This document shows, piece by piece, positions 35,746-49,356 of a DNA stretch of 64,000 nt. The DNA is taken from assembly GCA_964020975.1 (NCBI GenBank), contig OZ026629.1, positions 53,588,231 to 53,652,230 on the forward strand, in the 5' to 3' direction. The notes under the pieces are model-generated. The model did not search any database. It had not been told where the DNA came from and saw only the letters and a program-made list of their open reading frames with translations. The stretch is from Hermodice carunculata (lineage: Eukaryota; Annelida; Polychaeta; Eunicida; Amphinomidae). A program made the position numbers and the translations under genes. Every line of letters starts with the position of its first letter. Positions within the stretch are counted from its first letter, which is position 1.

Positions 35746-38700
35746 GTTTATTTAGGCATAACCCTGTAAATTTTTTGGCAGTTTTGTGATGTAAGAATTA
35801 ACAAGGAAGGATTCTCAAGTCTGTAAAGGAAATGGACAAGAAGCCACGGCAATAAGAGGAAAGCAGATGTGTAAGAAAACTAGTGCAATGGGGATGTCAG
35901 AAAATTTAATGGAATGTGAAATGTGATGCATTTTTGGCCTAAAATCAAGCCAGTACACATCATGAATAGGTTTGAATCTCCACTGCAAATTTTTTGTTTT
36001 TGTTTTTGTTTTTGTTTGTTTTTTTTTTTTTGGGGGGGGGGGGTATGTATCTGAAAAGTTATTGAAACATTCATTAAGAACTTATTCAGTGCAAAGAGGG
36101 ATTGTGCATCTTTGGCCTCTGAATTTTCTTTTTGCTGGATCTTTGCTGCACTAAAGTGCAGAAACAAAGTACCGATATGGCAGTCCAGGAGGCCTGGATG
36201 TATATACGTGTGCATGTAAAGCAATTTTCCTCTCTGGGTTACCTGCACCCGCCAATAGTTAGGTCCTAACTTGATAAAATATGTAACACAATGTTGTAGT
36301 GACACCAACATTCAGGAGGTGATAGAAGTTTCCGTGGTAACTATAAACAAACAAGTCACCCTGAAGAAATCATCTGGTAAAACCAATACTGCAGTAGTCT
36401 GCCTTATATTTGTTTTACTAAACAGAGTCAACAGTACTAATACACTAGGGTTTTACTTTAGCTGTGGGTCATTTGCAGAGTCAATTCTGTTCTGGCAGCT
36501 TGCAGTTGCCAAATATATACCTATAATGGAGAGAACAATTTCACACACCTGCTGGGAAACTGGTAATTGGTGGTGTATATGAGGAGGTCGGTCAGGAGTC
36601 CTTGGCGGTTTGAGCAGAGCTAACCTACATGATGTACGCCACAGGTCCGAGTTTTTGGTTGAATGCTTGCTGTTGTAAACAAAAACAAAGAAAAAACCCC
36701 AAAAAACATCCTCCCCCCCCAAAAAAAAAAACAAACAAACAAAAACAAACCAAAAAAGAAAGAAGGGTGGCTGGGTACATTAAAGCAGATAAGAAATTAG
36801 GGAAAACCTCCCTCCCAATAATTTACAAGATCATGTGGTACATATTTTCTAGTGTTTCTGCCAGATGTCATCTCTGTGTCTGTGCAGTAATAGAAAGGGA
36901 GCATTCATTAAATAGGAACATAACTTCAGTGATCCTATAAAAAAAAGTTCTTTTCGAGAGAACACTTGTCTTTATATCATGTGTTAATCTGCAAGGACTG
37001 TAATAGGATTGTGGTGTCTAGGTACGACAAGACAGCACCCTAAGGGAGGGTTATTTCCCCCCAACCCAGGTAATAGTACAGGTAGACTAATCATTTGTAT
37101 GAAGTAACTGGGTATGAGCCCCTGAACCTGTCTCTCCTAATGTTTCTGGCACAAGAGAACAGCGGTATACCCCAGCCATTGCATCATCAAGCAGTCCGCT
37201 CTCTCCAGTCCAGGGCTCCTCACAAGCAGCTTGTCCCATGTCCAAGGCGATTGTGCAATATTTTGTAACCCTCATTATTTAGATTTAAGTTTTCTCTCTC
37301 CAGACTCGAGGGACTGTGTGAAGGGATTTTTAGATTGCATTGTGTGTTGTTGCAAATTCAATACCTCTGAACCAAAGGGGATGCATGGTGCATGTTACCA
37401 CTGCCACTTTCTGTGTGAAGATGTGAGTTGGGTACCCATAGCAGTGCACAGGATAGAAACTAAAGTGCCAAAGTCAAAGACATTTTGTGCCCATATTGAA
37501 ATACCTTCATTTGCCAAACTCCTGAAAGAATTTTTTTATTGCTTAACCCTTTTCACTTCAAAGTTAGAATTCAATAAAATTTTTGAAAACGTTGTAGGGA
37601 ATAGCATTTGGCATTGAAGCTGAAAGTATAACTGATGTAAGAAAGCTTTTAAGTTTGAATAGGCCTGGAAGGAAGATAAGTACAGTACTTGTGACAGACT
37701 AATCCCAAGTACTTGTTGCCACATTTTCATTAAACTTATTCCATACTATGGTCACAGGCCTTGGGCAGTGCCAGAACTACTGGCTTAAGACTATAGGCAT
37801 GTTGGTACTTGAACAAAAGCTCTTTTCATGAAGAATTTGAATATGCAATTGTCGTCTTAAATCTAGGTAAATTTTCGGAAAAATCAGGGACTGGCATGGA
37901 ATGAGTTAATATGTATAAACTGTGTTGTAGCTTGTTACACTCTGTGCCTACAATTTCAAACACTGTTAAACATTGGTCCTGGCCGTACTTACAGTTGTCA
38001 CATCAGAAATGAAAGAAACACAGTCTGAAAGGTATTCAAAATTGTGAAGAAAGTGTAGTCTCAGTCAGTCACTGCCTTTGGAATCAGGGGTCTTTAAAAA
38101 CAAATTACACAAGATGCTAATGCATGTACATGTATTGCACTTCTGAAGTTTCATAACCTTATCAAACAAGTATGACATAATTTCTCTGATTGAAGAGTAT
38201 GCAAACTTATTTCAATGGCCAGATGCACAGACAAGTTGGGGGATTGTTAGGAACACCATTTGTCAAATGTCAATAGTTCTAAAGTTCGGCAGCATAGTTT
38301 AGCTTCAATATTTTAAAATTGAAATGTTTTCTTCGGAGCCATGTTTAAATTTTCCACATGTTGTGCTTCACATCTGAATTAAGCATTCAGTAACCAACCC
38401 ACAGGTCTTTGATGTAGAAAAAGGAAACTTTAGTGAGGGCAGGTAACAGTTGTCTGTTGTCATCAAAGCATGTGCTTTGAGGGCAATTGACAATTTATTT
38501 TTAACCACAAGGGTTTGAATGTATAGATAAACAACTTAAAACAGGGGAGAAGTGAAAAGTCAAAATATAAACTTGCCAGGAGGGCCAAGAGCAGAAGGAA
38601 AGAATTGGTAAGGCCTCAACAAAGATCAGTCTGTTCGTTTTCTCGCATACCTAAAGGCATATCAGATGTGAGACACGAGTACACTATCAATTAGCTTATG

Positions 38701-39522
38701 ACAGGGATTTTATATGGTATTATTGGTCAGGAGGTCTTGCATATGGCCAATGACTATGGCTTTCACATTGTCACACATTTGTAATAAAAACACAGCAAAG
38801 ATGACAAGGTACAGCTGTTATTTGTATAACGTATAGCACTCAGTGTGACCAGTGGGGAATTTTATTCAGAAGAATATGCAGACAGCAGATCATACTGTTT
38901 TACCAAAAAAAAAAAAAAAAAGAAAAAAGAAAAAAAAAGTATAATGGTGATGCCTGGTGGTTCATTTGGTTAACAGTCTGGTTTATTTCCTGATGAACAA
39001 ATTGATTTACATTTGGGACTGCAGAGATTCATTGTGATTAACAAAGAGGCGGCAGAGAGCTTTGTCAAGCAAAATGAAAATGCATGCAGGAACTTCATTG
39101 TTGTAGAGGAATAACTTTGTGGAACATAATGGCTTTAACAGTCTCAGCATATGAATAATGTATAATATGGTAATTTGTGCTAGTAATTGGCCAAATGAAA
39201 GTGGCAACAGCAGGTTTGAAATCATCATGGGATATTTTGTGAGAAAAAAATCATACAGATTACGCGAGATTGTGGGTGGTGACATGAGCTGGGCCATTTT
39301 TCGTTTTTTTTGCTCTATCTAACCTCACGTAAATGGAAAAAAGTCCGAACTTGTATCATCAAGGTGAATGCTTAACCATACATGGTTGTTCTAATCCTGA
39401 CTCTACAAAGTAGGGACAGGAGATATGGAAATGGTGATGTCCATCCTCCCTTCGGAATTGAATGCATTGACAGTGCGGTCTGCAGCATCACTGTTATATT
39501 GCACTTGTACGTAAGATGAGTG
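35746..39522. other. Non-coding DNA with fused homopolymer tracts
   Basis: Holds a T12-G11 tract (about 36019-36042), a C9-A11 tract (about 36713-36731) and an A-rich tract (38906-38938). A C-rich open stretch at 37084-37264 and a 128-codon frame at 37231-37617 were inspected; no family was recognised and no splice sites were convincing. Confidence 0.5.
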
Positions 39523-40250
39523 GGACAGGTAGCTGTGTGAAGTCTGCTCAGAGAGCAATATTAATCGGACAGGTAGCCGTGTGAAGTGTCTTCAGAGAAC
39601 AGTATTGAAGGGACAGGTAGCTGTGTGAAGTCTGCTCAGAGAACAGTATTAAAGGGACAGGTAGGTAGCTGTGTGAAGTCTGCTCAGAGAACAGTATTAA
39701 AGGGACAGGTAGGTAGCTGTGTGAAGTCTGCTCAGAGAACAGTATTAAAGGGACAGGTAGGTGGCTGTGTGAACTCTGTTCATTGAACAGTATTAAAGGG
39801 ACAGGTAGCCATGTGAAGTCTGCTCATTGAACAGTATTAAAGGGACAGGTAGCCGTGTGAAGTCTGCTCATTGAACAGTATTAAAGGGACAGGTAGCTGT
39901 GTGAGGTCTGCTCAGAGAACAGTATTAAAGGGACAGGTAGCCGTGTGAACTCTGTTCATTGAACAGTATTAAAGGGACAGGTAGCTGTGTGAGGTCTGCT
40001 CATTGAACAGTATTAAAGGGACAGGTAGCTGTGTGAGGTCTGCTCATTGAACAGTATTAAAGGGACAGGTAGCCGTGTGAAGTCTGCTCATTGAACAGTA
40101 TTAAAGGGACAGGTAGCCGTGTGAAGTCTGCTCATTGAACAGTATTAAAGGGACAGGTAGCGGTGTGAAGTCTGCTCATTAAACAGTATTAAAGGGACAG
40201 GTAGCTGTGTGAAGTCTGCTCAGAGAGCAGTTTATTAAAGGGACAGGATT
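39523..40250 (+). repeat. 44-bp minisatellite, 16 units
   Basis: The unit reads GGACAGGTAGCTGTGTGAAG then TCTGCTCAGAGAACAGTATTAAAG. Two alternating sub-types differ at CAGAGAAC versus CATTGAAC. Three consecutive units carry a 4-bp GTAG insertion, showing local spread of one variant. Edge units are the most diverged. Confidence 0.92.
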
Positions 40251-41798
40251 GCCGGACCTGGGACCTGACATGACACCATGTGTCATCAGTTGATGTATCT
40301 AAGCATGCATGTCAGTCAATAAATGGTTTGGGTTCAGCAACCAGGGGTCCAAAGAAGCAGTTTTTCATACCTCTACATAAACACCAGCACTGTTCCTATT
40401 CAATAGGACACCTCTTGACTGTGACAGTGTGAATAGAAAGCAGAGTAGGGCTTGAAGACCAGCTACATACTTTACCACACCAGTTTTATTTCCCTTGTTT
40501 ATTTTCTGTTGACAAAAAAAAGTGAAAAAAAGCTGCTTATGTTACTTCTATTTTAGAACCCAAGACAGAGTTGTTTCCTTGGTGCATACCAGAAACAGAA
40601 AAAGGCAAGACTGAAACATGCCACTCTTGTACTTTTTTGTGGCAGTTGATCAAAATTAGTGGTAAATTGGGAAGGTGGAAAAACAGCTGTTGCATGGCAG
40701 AGACAAGGAGGACCATTGTACCTTTGTGCAGCAGGCTTTCATTGACCAAGTTTCTCTTCTTGTTTCTTAATGGCGGCAACTGACATAGAAAAGAATGTTT
40801 TACAAACAAAACTGCTGCTCTAGGTAATGTGAGGGTCATCTGTGAGCAGCACAGTTACCAAGAGTCCACATAATTGGCCTGCGCACAATACTGTTTAGGC
40901 CACATTACAGATACACCAACAGGCTCACAATGAACAGTTGTGCAAGCCAACTTAAACAGTAGATTTCCTGGGCAGCAACTGTACATTTAGGTTGGTGGCC
41001 TGAAGGCAAAGGCCTATCATGGACCTGGCCAGTGTGTGCACTGATCAGTAGGAGACACACATATACTATATTAACTAACAAGGTATGGTACTCTGCTCAT
41101 ATTTTACATTTAATTCTGATACAAGGGTAACATTCATTTATTTTTCAATGCACATACATGAGCCAAGGTTCACATTGGTGAGCCTGGTTGGATGTGGGGT
41201 CTGTCTGGTGGTACATGGCACTGGGCCCCAGGGCTCTCTGCACTCCGAGTGGCACACATGAAGTAAACATCAAAGAGCCAGGATCGGCATGACTGACAGT
41301 TGGTTATTCTGCTCATGTGCATTTTCGTGTGTAGGTTTGCCAAGGTAGCTTGTCAGTGGAGTTTGTATGTATACCAAGGTGCTGGGGTATGGACACTTAA
41401 CCCGGATAGAGGGCCATTCTGCTTTGATATACATGCACATGTATGTAGCTGTCCTATGACAGGTACTGCAATATTTGCCCGCATAGTTTTGTGTCCAGCA
41501 CAAAAGCAGAACTGTATTGCTTGGTGGCCATGGTGGTGACTATGATCACAGCTATGTACCTATATTGTGTAGAATTCACTCAGCTAATTCGGGTATGATG
41601 CAGGTGTTTTGAAGGAATTCATAGAGGACTAGCTGAGAGTGCATTTGAGGGGTAAGTTTTATAAATAGCATGTTTGTGTGTGTGTGAAAAAAGGCCAACA
41701 GGCTCTGAAAGGACAGGGATTTATGAACGTCTGTGCTGTGAAATACACGAGAGATCTTTTAAGTGTTGCATTTGTTCCCACTTGTTTTTGTCAAGGTA
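40251..41798. other. Non-coding DNA, nothing recognised
   Basis: No exon, RNA gene or repeat boundary supported. Short open frames near 40571-40783 have no recognisable motif. Confidence 0.5.
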
Positions 41799-42010
41799 CT
41801 GTACATTTACTTAATTTTGCTGTTTTCATATTTTTGCTTATTTCACTGATGGCACAAAACCAGAAAATAAGAACACTATGAAATCAGTAGTTTAATGTAT
41901 AGGTTTAATGGAAACTGTCCAGAATAGTGAATTATAAAAAAAGTTCAGCTAAAGGCTTGAAATGCAAAGGCCGTGAAAATATGTACGATTGACAGTCAGG
42001 AAATGTACAG
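41799..42010 (+). mobile_element. TA-flanked MITE (CTGTA family), copy 2
   Basis: TA lies on both sides. Ends CTGTACATTT and AAATGTACAG are perfect 10-bp inverted repeats. 212 bp, non-coding. The sister copy at 7046 matches throughout. Tc1/mariner-type mobilisation is inferred from the TA target. Confidence 0.8.
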
Positions 42011-43164
42011 TAGTTACAGGGATACTGATAAAAAGTATGCTGTAAGGTTAGCTGCTTGGGGCAACACACTGACTGTGTGGGTAGATATAGAGGCTGGCAC
42101 ACCGGGATATGTGCTGTCATTTATGTGTCTGTCACTGTGCTGCATGCAGTGCCCCAGATCTTTAATTTCTGGGGGTTTTTTTTGTTTTTTTTTGCTCTTT
42201 CCAGTGGTTTTTTGTTTTCATTGCAAAATGGAAGAGTTTAGTAGTTGTTTGGGCAAAAGTGCAGGAATGAATGTTTATTGAATAAGGTGATGCTTTGAAC
42301 TAAAAATCAGCACACCCTTTCATAAGCATATGCCGGGGTGATTAATATTTTAATGAATATGATACCTGTCCAGTCCCTCAGCAAGTATAGTGCACACATT
42401 CAGTCTTTCAAAAAGTGGTTAGTCATTGTTGTTTTTTCTGATAGAAAAGTTAAATATGTTAATCATATAGTTGTATAAGTATACAGGCTCTTGAAGTATT
42501 TACCGAAATGACCAATAAGAAAATGAATCAACAAGCATACACATTGTACTTTGCACCTGGTGAATGCTCGTCTTGCAAGTTGACCATCTAAGTGTAAAGA
42601 GACATGACAGAGAGTAGAAAGAATTATCTATCTGATGTTTTGCGTGTGGAACATTGCATTTTCAGATGGAATAACAATGCAGATAAATGTTTCAAAGTTT
42701 GAAAGATGCAACAGTTTACACTATCATAAGTATTTTGGTGTCAATTTAGGATTGCCCAAGCAGTTCCATTTTAAGATAAAAACTAAGTGTTTATTATTAT
42801 GTTTACATGTCAGGTCACCTTGTTCAAAGCATGGGTGTTTCCATGGGGTATGAGTGTGATGAATGAATGCAGTGCACCAGGAACTTCCCCATGATTGCAT
42901 GAGCGTATGTATAGACCCAGGAGGGGGTATCCTGTAATTGCTAATGGTGACACCCTCATTATAAATACATGTGCAATACAAGTCCTGTAAGTCGGCAGTA
43001 TTGTTGATAACTCGACCTTTAAACTTTTTTAAAACTTATTTTTGGCAATTTTAAACACGAGAGTCTTAAAGGGCAAAAATCCCCAGTAATTGGCAAATGA
43101 ATTACAATCTCACTTAATGCATACTTTAAATATACTTTAAATATAAATGTTGTGTGTTTCAGTA
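42011..43164. other. Non-coding DNA, nothing recognised
   Basis: A short G5-T8 tract lies near 42171-42185. No gene supported. Confidence 0.5.
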
Positions 43165-43344
43165 CAGTGAAACCTGTTTTGAGAGACTGCTGTGATGAGA
43201 GACCACCTGCCTTTTAAGACCATGTTTCCAAAGTCCCTTTTGCTGTCTCTCCCATGTTATTGGACCTCCATTGAGGGACCACCTGCCTTATGTGACCACT
43301 ATTTGGCCTGCTCAAGGGGCCGTCTCTCAAAACAGGTTAGACTG
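43165..43344 (+). mobile_element. pogo/Tigger-like MITE (GAGAGACCACC family)
   Basis: TA on both sides. Ends CAGTGAAACCTGTTTTGAGAG and CTCTCAAAACAGGTTAGACTG are imperfect inverted repeats of about 20 bp. 180 bp, non-coding. It contains the GAGAGACCACCTGCCTT word diagnostic of this subfamily. Confidence 0.8.
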
Positions 43345-44001
43345 TAATCCCGTTTGTCCCTGCTGCCAGTAAAAAGTGGTCTCATATTGCAGGTGATCTT
43401 GAAATAGATGTGCAAGTAAACTAATTAGAGATATAGACTCTAATGTCCTGAAAGGTGGTCTTAAAACATATACATGTATGCAGTGTCTCACAAGATGCTT
43501 AAAGAGCAGGTATCAAGTAAGACATGATGTGTTGGAATGGATGATGTCACTCAGGATTGTCAGGAGTTTAGGGAGTGGAACATGGATTGCTGTGGATAAC
43601 AGTTTTTTCCCCATATCTTAACATCAGTGTTGAATGACAAGAGTGTGTGTTCACTTGTGGATATATGTTAATATACCAAGTCAAGTGCATGCTGACTTAA
43701 GTTGAATGTGTGTTTTTTTTGTTCCCCTTATCTTTTAATATCAGTGTTGAATGGTGAGTGTCATTGTCACTTGTGAATATGCTAAGATGTTATAAGATGG
43801 AGCCCTGACATGATGTCAACTAACTCAGCTTCAAGTGGGTCAGGGATTGTGTTTCCAGCCACACTGTGTTGCTTTTGGCTGATGCATGGAAACGTTTGCA
43901 TGGGAATTCCCTTAGTTCTTTAATTTGAGATGTTGTTAGTGCCCACTGGACTCACTTGTTTATATCCATACTCCGCTCTAGTTTTACAGTATTTGGACAT
44001 A

Positions 44002-44179
44002 CAGTGGTCCCCCTCTTATAAGGCCACCCCAAATGCAGCCAAAAAGTGGCCTTATAAGAGGGGTGGCCTCTCTTGAGGGGGAGAATATAATGGAAATACC
44101 ATATTTTCTGCACAAGACTGCTGGCCTTTTAATAGGGGTGGCCTCTGGTGAGAGGGGCCTTATAAGAGGGGGACCACTG
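44002..44179 (+). mobile_element. pogo/Tigger-like MITE (CAGTGGTCCCCCTC family)
   Basis: TA on both sides. CAGTGGTCCCCCTCTTATAA at the left is the perfect inverse of TTATAAGAGGGGGACCACTG at the right (20 bp). 178 bp. The interior repeats AAGAGGGGTGGCCTCT. The pure ends suggest a fairly young copy. Confidence 0.85.
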
Positions 44180-44923
44180 TACCATAAGATGGTGCACTTT
44201 TGTTTTTATATTTCAAAATGTATTAAGACTTAAAAAGCTCCAGTTATTACTCATGAATATTAGCAGTCACAGTGACCAGCCAGTGTCAAGTTTTTACCCA
44301 TTAGTTTTACGTGGGATTTAGTACATTGTGGGACATTGGGGAACATCATCAAGCCTCAGAACTCAATATGGTCCTGAGATAACTGGTTCAAACCCCAATC
44401 AGATGGTTACTTGAGGTTGCAAATTTGGAGAAAGTCCCATCTTAATCCGGCAATGTGGTCTTTGGAGCTGTATGTAACCGTGACATGCAGAGGCCCAACA
44501 ACTCTGTTCGTATGATTATTTTCTCTCATTACAGTGAAGGACTTTCTAAGTGAGAGAGTTGTACTTGAGTAAGGGCTTTCAGTTGTCAATGCTAGCACTG
44601 TCTGGATACAGGAGGAAGTTGATCAGGTAGGTGGTGGGTGTGTTCTGCACACGGACACACATCTGTGGGTATCAGGCCTGCCAGCCAGGCACACATCATT
44701 CACTCAAGAGCCATTGAGATAAAAAAAGAAAAAAATTAGAGCAGCTACAGACCTATAGCTTCATTAACCCATAAACTCATGGAAGAGTGCCAATTAACAA
44801 TTTATCTGTTATTCTTGGCTGTCCTGCATGTCATTGATATTAAGAAAAAATGTCATTGATCAGAGCAGAGGGTGCTCCATTCAATGTATTGCACAAAAAA
44901 AAAAAAAAAGAAATGAGAGTATA

Positions 44924-45105
44924 GTAAAACCTGGCTTCGAAGACCACCCTACAGGATGGCCAAATTGTGGTCTCTCAAGACAGCTGTCTGCTCATATGAG
45001 GTATAAATAATATGAAAAGCACTGAGCAAAAATATCATGAAAATGTGGTCTTTGAAGGCAGGTGGTCCCTGATTGGAGTGGCCTTTGAAGACAGGTGCAG
45101 ACTAT
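44924..45105 (+). mobile_element. pogo/Tigger-like MITE, decayed right end
   Basis: Starts after TA with GTAAAACCTGG. Contains AAGACCACCCTACAGGATGG, CCAAATTGTGGTCTCT and GGCAGGTGGTCCCTG, as in the element at 14447. The right terminus near GACAGGTGCAG is degenerate. Confidence 0.6.
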
Positions 45106-48100
45106 GTAAGCAGCAAAATGACAGGCTGTGGGGGTGATGGGGCCATTATCACCTCATCAGCATCACACAGTGAATCCTCATGGAAGGAGACTGGAGGCCC
45201 ATGGTACCCTGCTGTGGTGCTAAATATGTTCACAGTGGGCCTGTGTTGTGATTCCATACTGAACTCTGGGTTTTGTGTGTTGTCAGAGCAAATATGGGTG
45301 GAAATCATGGAAGGCTAGAATGCAAAGGTCACGACCTAACTTTGTTTATGGTAAGTTCTCCATGTCTATGATTATAGTTTAATGGCAGTTGGTTCATATT
45401 AAAGTTAATGGCTTTTTGGATACATAATTTTGTTTGATTAACTTTTCATGAGTAATGGATGGTGTTATGCCAAAATCAACTATTCAGTCTTGGTGTCACA
45501 CAGGCTGCAGTATGAAGTGGTCAGGCAATCTGACAGCAGACTGCACTCGGATTATAATGTGAAAGGCTTGCACAGTTCAATAACCATATATAAGTGAAGG
45601 ATAGTACTGTTAGTGTGTGGAGTGTGAAGGAAGCACCCGCCAGTGACCAGCAGGTGCACATGCCATGTGGTAGGTAAAAGAAACCAAGACCTGGTATCTC
45701 AGTCTTACATCCTATGTGATCACAGAACCAAGTCAGGTCTTGCATCTTGAATTTGATAGTGGTTGAAGGCAGGGACAGCTGCAACTTGGAATGCAAAGCA
45801 GGCAATTGCTGACATTTACTGGTGAAGGGTAAGGAGTCTGTGAGAGGGTGAAGGTCATACTGGAATCTGACATTGAGGTGGCTCTATTTCATCATGATTA
45901 CAAAACACAAAGGAAGGTAAGGGGGCAGGAGGTAGCCACATGTTACACTGTTATTATATTGGACAATTTTTAATGACGTGAAAAAGGAACTAGTAATACG
46001 GTGTATTGTTATGTATTATGCACTTGCCCTGTGAGCAAGTGGACAGGGCAAGTTGATTTTTTAAATGATGGGCAGCCCTAGGATTTTAGCTGTATCCATG
46101 ATCCAAAACAGAGTTGCACATTTTTTTGTATGGTCTTGAAATTTGGAGGTGGTGTAACCACAATTGGTAAGGGAACATTTGTTTTCCACAGCTGTGAAAT
46201 TATGTACAGTTGTGATCCTTGATTGATTTTATAAGTTGCGATCATGAATCCAGTTACAAAGAAGAATGGATCATTTCATGGCTCATAGGCAACAAATATT
46301 GATAACTCATGCAAGTGCTCCAGTGTCACAGGAAATAATCACCTTTTAAAGAGAAGGACTCACTTTTTCACTTATATTGTGTATTCATCCTGTGACTGTT
46401 TCCCAAGCTGTTGTTTGAAAAGTTTGACCCTTGTGGATGACAGAAGAGCCTGGTCTTGGAGGACATTCATAGAACATGTAGTTTAAATGTTTTGTCAAGA
46501 TGATATATCCAGGCCTCTATCTTCAAAAAAATGTGCCATGTATTCTTTTGCTGTATACCTGCAGATTTTTTTCTTCCTGACAGCTTTCAAGGTCAAGTAC
46601 AAGTCATACTCTTGACTTTCCACAAGGGCACACGTCCTTGAAGAAACATGAATGTATTCTCATGGGATGTTATTTTTAGCTTTTTTTGTTCACAAAGGCA
46701 CACATCACCCTATGACTGGTGGTTCTTAAACTTGTAAATATCATGCTTATGCTTTATATTGACAAGATCTTTGTTTAAATTGGAGCAGGCCAAGTTTGCT
46801 TAGTATCTTATGAATATCATGTCAGTTTGCTGACTTGCTTGAAAAATAAACCTCTTGGCACCTCATGTTGACTTATTGATACCCATAGTAATTGGACTGA
46901 TAAATACTGTCCATATATGCTCTCTGTCTTTTTTTTGTTTTTTTTGTCTGCTCCTGTGGAGTATTTTGACATTAATAAAAAAAATAAATTAGATGTTCTG
47001 TTTGAAAAAATATGGTAAATCACAGATTTGATCTGCCAAAGTGACTTGGATAATGATTTCATGAAGTGTAGAGTAGACGGAAGATTACATGAGTTTGGGT
47101 TTATGACTGGTAAGTAGGAACACCAGACTCCTAGGACTCAGTGGTGGATCGAGAGTTTACAAGTACTTGCAAACTACAACTGTTGCACACTTGTGGCCCT
47201 GTGGCAAGATGAATCGCACCACAACACCCGCATTTCATATTTATTCACTCGAAAATAAGAAGTTACATGTACAACAGTTACTGCAGTTGTGCACAATGAG
47301 TGGTAGATAAGAGGAGACTCTTCATGTGTGTGCCTAAAGGCTCTGAAGTTTATTTGTTTTGCACTGTGATCATAAATCGTGATTAATTAAGGAAGCTCCA
47401 GTGTAAATCTGACTTCTCATCAACAGGACCATGTGTTTTTGGACTGGTTATTGGTAGAGGCATCTTACCATAACATAAACAGGTGCTTGGAAGTTAGAGC
47501 TTGTTAACATGGACAGATGGCATCAACATATTGTGAAGAATTAAAACTATGATCGCAGGCACATTATCGGCATGTTATGACTGGAGCATTCCAGGCATAT
47601 GGAAACAGCAGACTGATGTGAGATCAGATATTTTGGACACCATCAGCTGAAAATTCATCCAGCTAGCTCTTAAAATAGCACTTATGTAGTTCCTGTTACC
47701 TACCTGCCTGTGCTCTCTTTAGGGATAAATAGAGTGGATATTAACTGCTTCTGCCTCCAGCGGCACAAAATAAGTGGTGGTCAGAGGATATCTGCTTCAG
47801 TGTTTTTGACCAAAGTCATCATTAATGAAAAATAATTGAAATGAGAATTTTTGAAACCTTATCAAAACAGGCTACAGGTTAATAACTTTCCTTGGTTGGT
47901 GGTATGTGTGACCCACATGAAGAAAACATGTTGACTTAGGTCTTTTAACTCTTGACCCTGGGAGAAGGAACAAGTGGATGAAGTGTGTGAACACTTGTCC
48001 GGAGGGTCATCTCAATGGCAAATAAAGTGGAGGGCGAGATATATGCTGTAGATTGATAAGCACAGGGGAAGAGGGGGAAGGGGAAATTTCTGATACAGAA

Positions 48101-48423
48101 ACAAGAATTTCCTTGGCTTTAAAAACATATTAGCATGCAGAATTTTGTTGCAGTACCTCTGTATGTCCTAAGTGTTGCATCAGTTTAAAACTTTTACAGA
48201 GCCAAGTTTTGACAGTTTCTCTCTTTCCTTGGTGCACTTTGGGCAAGTGCTGAAAGTGTGTTGAGGAAAGCTTTTGACCTGGACCATTCTTACAGTGTGT
48301 GCTGTCTTTGGTAACTGCAGGCATGCTGGTACTTGAGTGAAAGGTTGGTCTATAGGAAATATGAATCTGGTGTTGTTTTGTCAATTTGGAGCACATTGAC
48401 TTTTACTGAAATTGGTAATAAAA
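45106..48423. other. Non-coding DNA with element scraps
   Basis: Contains a hAT-like scrap (about 46020-46081, with CACTTGCCC, GGCAAGT and GCAGCCCTAGG) and a degenerate piggyBac-like copy (about 47720-47960, with GGTGGTCAGAGGATATCTGC and CTTCAGTGTTTTTGACC). Two short open segments ending in GTAAGT donors (45287-45350 and 47026-47109) are not statistically distinguishable from chance. Confidence 0.5.
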
Positions 48424-48989
48424 GCGTTAAACTGTTATGTTATTAAGGGCCACATGTAAAGCATAAAACTGTAAATTTATTAAGGGCCACATGTAAAGAG
48501 TTAAACTGTAAAGTTATTAAGGGCTGTATGTAGTATGTAAAGTGTTAGAGTGTAAAGTTAGTAAGGGCCACATGTAAAGCATTAAACTGTAAAGTTAGTA
48601 AGGGCCACATGTAAAGAGTTAAACTGTAAAGTTATTAAGGGCTGTATGTAAAGTGTTAAAGTGTAAAGTTAGTAAGGGCCACATGTAAAGCATTAAACTG
48701 TAAAGTTAGTAAGGGCCACATGTAAAGAGTTAAACTGTAAAGTTATTAAGGGCTACATGTAAAGTGTTAAAGTGTAAAGTTAGTAAGGGCCAGATGTAAA
48801 GAGTTAAACTGTAAAGTTAGTAAGGGCCACATGTAAAGAGTTAAACTAAAGTTATTAAGGGCCACATGTAAGAGTTAAACTGTAAAGTTATTAAGGGCCA
48901 GATGTAAACAGTAAAACTGTAAAGTTATTAAGGGCCAGATGTAAAGAGTTAAACTGTAAAGTTATTAAGGGCCAGATGTAGTTAAACTC
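48424..48989 (+). repeat. 37-bp minisatellite, 15 units, with 111-bp higher-order repeat
   Basis: The unit reads GAGTTAAACTGTAAAGTTAT then TAAGGGCCACATGTAAA. The first nine or so units cycle through three sub-types, with openings GCAT, GAGT and GTGT, three times over, giving a 111-bp higher-order period. The last units are all of the GAGT/GCCAGATG type. Confidence 0.92.
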
Positions 48990-49195
48990 GAAAGCTATGG
49001 ACATCTATTTAATAGCCACATGTACCAATATTGTTGCAGGCTTGTACAAAATTCCAGTGCAGTTATAAAGCTGAAGCACTGTATTGACTTTCATATGAAA
49101 AAAGATAAAATCCACAACACAGATTTTTTTTTAATAGAAATGATAGAGATTGATTTGCATATTTTACATTCCACACAGTTAGATTTATCTTTTTG

Positions 49196-49356
49196 TAACA
49201 TACAACCATGCATAAAACAGTACAAACATATTGTTTGAAATGATCATCTAGCAACTAACAGTTGTTGCCATTTGTTTGCAACATAACCATGCATAAAACA
49301 GTACAAACATGCAGTTTGCAGTAACCATCTAGCAACTAACAGCTTTCACCATTTGT
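49196..49356 (+). repeat. Two-copy tandem repeat of about 82 bp
   Basis: ACCATGCATAAAACAGTACA and CATCTAGCAACTAACAG recur in order in both halves. A simple tandem duplication with modest divergence. Confidence 0.85.

Noticed and set aside
37084-37617. C-rich open stretch and a 128-codon frame
   Set aside because: No family recognised, no paired splice sites, composition ambiguous.
44370-44420. GGTTCAAACCCC, resembling a tRNA/SINE B box
   Set aside because: No A box, acceptor stem or cloverleaf could be found upstream.
45287-45350. Possible 64-bp exon between TTGTCAG and TATG|GTAAGT
   Set aside because: Splice words are good, but the peptide is short and unrecognised and nothing else supports coding.
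47026-47109. Possible 84-bp phase 1-1 exon ending in ACTG|GTAAGT
   Set aside because: Acceptor approach is A-rich, and one of three frames being open over 28 codons is likely by chance.
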